A DNA stretch of 46,202 bases from Symsagittifera roscoffensis (Eukaryota; Xenacoelomorpha; Acoela; Convolutidae). The stretch spans positions 1-46,202 of the forward strand of contig NW_026970723.1 of assembly GCF_963678635.1 (NCBI RefSeq), written 5' to 3'. Within the stretch, counting starts at the first letter, position 1. Every line of letters begins with the position of its first letter. Below are positions 45,601 to 46,202 of the stretch, one piece after another. The translations under genes and the position numbers were made by a program. Under the pieces are notes generated by a model. It did no database searches. It was given only the letters and a program-made list of their open reading frames with translations, and was not told the origin of the DNA.

Positions 45601-46202
45601 TCATGTCGTATAACATCACCTCATATCTTATCATATCATATAACATCACCTCATATCTTATCATATCATAAAACATCACCTCATATCCTATCATATCATA
45701 TCATATAACATCACCACAGATCTTATCATATCGTATCATATAATATCACCTCATATCTTATCCTATCATATATAATCACCTCATATCATATCATATCATA
45801 TAACATCACCTCATATCTTATCATATCATATAACATCACCTCATAACCTATCATATCGTATCATCAAACATCACCTCATATCTTATTATATCATATATTA
45901 TCACCTCATAGCTTATCATATCATAAAACATCGGCTCAGATCTTATCATATCATATAACATCACCTCATATCTTATCATATCATAAAACATCACCTCATA
46001 CCCTATCATATCTTATCATATAACATCACCTCATAACCTATCATATCGTATCATCAAACATCACCTCATATCTTATTATATCATATAATATCACCTCATA
46101 GCTTATCATATCATAAAACATCGGCTCATATCTTATCATATCATATAACATCACCTCATATCTTATCATATCATATAACATCACCTCATATCTTATCATG
46201 TC
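36697..46202. repeat. AT-rich 30-bp satellite array, right block
   Basis: This is the same satellite as positions 1-12600 and continues to the window edge. The first 150 bases after the right LTR match 11262-11410 and the region from 12044 in the left block, including the rare TCATCTCATAAAAC variant, so the retroelement landed inside one higher-order repeat. Further higher-order copies are visible: 37871, 39060 and 39934 start matching blocks, as do 38630, 40693 and 41698, and 42842-43030 recurs at 44516-44704 (1,674-bp offset). Perfect 30-bp units can be seen at 45541-45570 and 45571-45600. I see no genes in it. Confidence 0.97.

Overview
The window is eukaryotic DNA, almost certainly from an invertebrate animal. 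It consists of one very large LTR retrotransposon of the Ty3/gypsy (Metaviridae-like) type sitting inside a long, simple, AT-rich satellite array. I see no host gene, rRNA, tRNA or CRISPR array. The domain order of Pol and the style of the Gag and linker sequences suggest a marine invertebrate, perhaps a cnidarian, but the sequence does not prove this.

Layout. Positions 1-12600 and 36697-46202 are one satellite built from a roughly 30-bp monomer (core TAACATCACCTCATATC) with 35-bp variants arranged in higher-order repeats. The element occupies 12601-36696 (24,096 bp) on the + strand. It has a 923-bp left LTR (12601-13523), a 2.7-kb untranslated leader with about twenty copies of a TCCGGA(A/G)GGGTC motif, a gag-pro-pol reading frame (16215-25645), a 0.4-kb gap with a good candidate splice acceptor, a second very long 3' reading frame (26047-34950), a 0.8-kb 3' untranslated region ending in a short polypurine tract, and a 929-bp right LTR (35768-36696). 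The LTRs differ by about nine substitutions and one 6-bp indel by my count, so the insertion is fairly young.

Coding content. Gag has a long coiled coil and two CCHC zinc knuckles. Pol follows in the order aspartic protease (DTGA), reverse transcriptase (YVDD), RNase H, an unusually long acidic linker, integrase (HHCC zinc finger, D-D-35-E), a GPF-type C-terminal integrase segment, and a C-terminal domain that looks like a macrodomain (ADP-ribose-binding fold). The 3' frame starts with a coiled-coil protein, continues into an SGNH/GDSL-hydrolase domain with a recognisable Ser-Asn-Asp-His set, possibly a second degenerate SGNH-like domain, and then about 1,700 residues I do not recognise. Reading across frames shows that the separate open frames at 26047-34950 were once a single polyprotein of nearly 3,000 residues.

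State. This copy is dead as it stands. I find about ten frameshifts, three in-frame stops and an apparent in-frame deletion in the RT thumb region. That load is roughly what neutral decay would give for about 1% LTR divergence, although some homopolymer indels could be assembly errors. The most interesting content is the giant element itself: a Ty3/gypsy retrotransposon that appears to carry a macrodomain and an SGNH-hydrolase polyprotein, repeated internal copies of its 3' polypurine-tract sequence inside pol, and a leader packed with a CCGGA-type motif.
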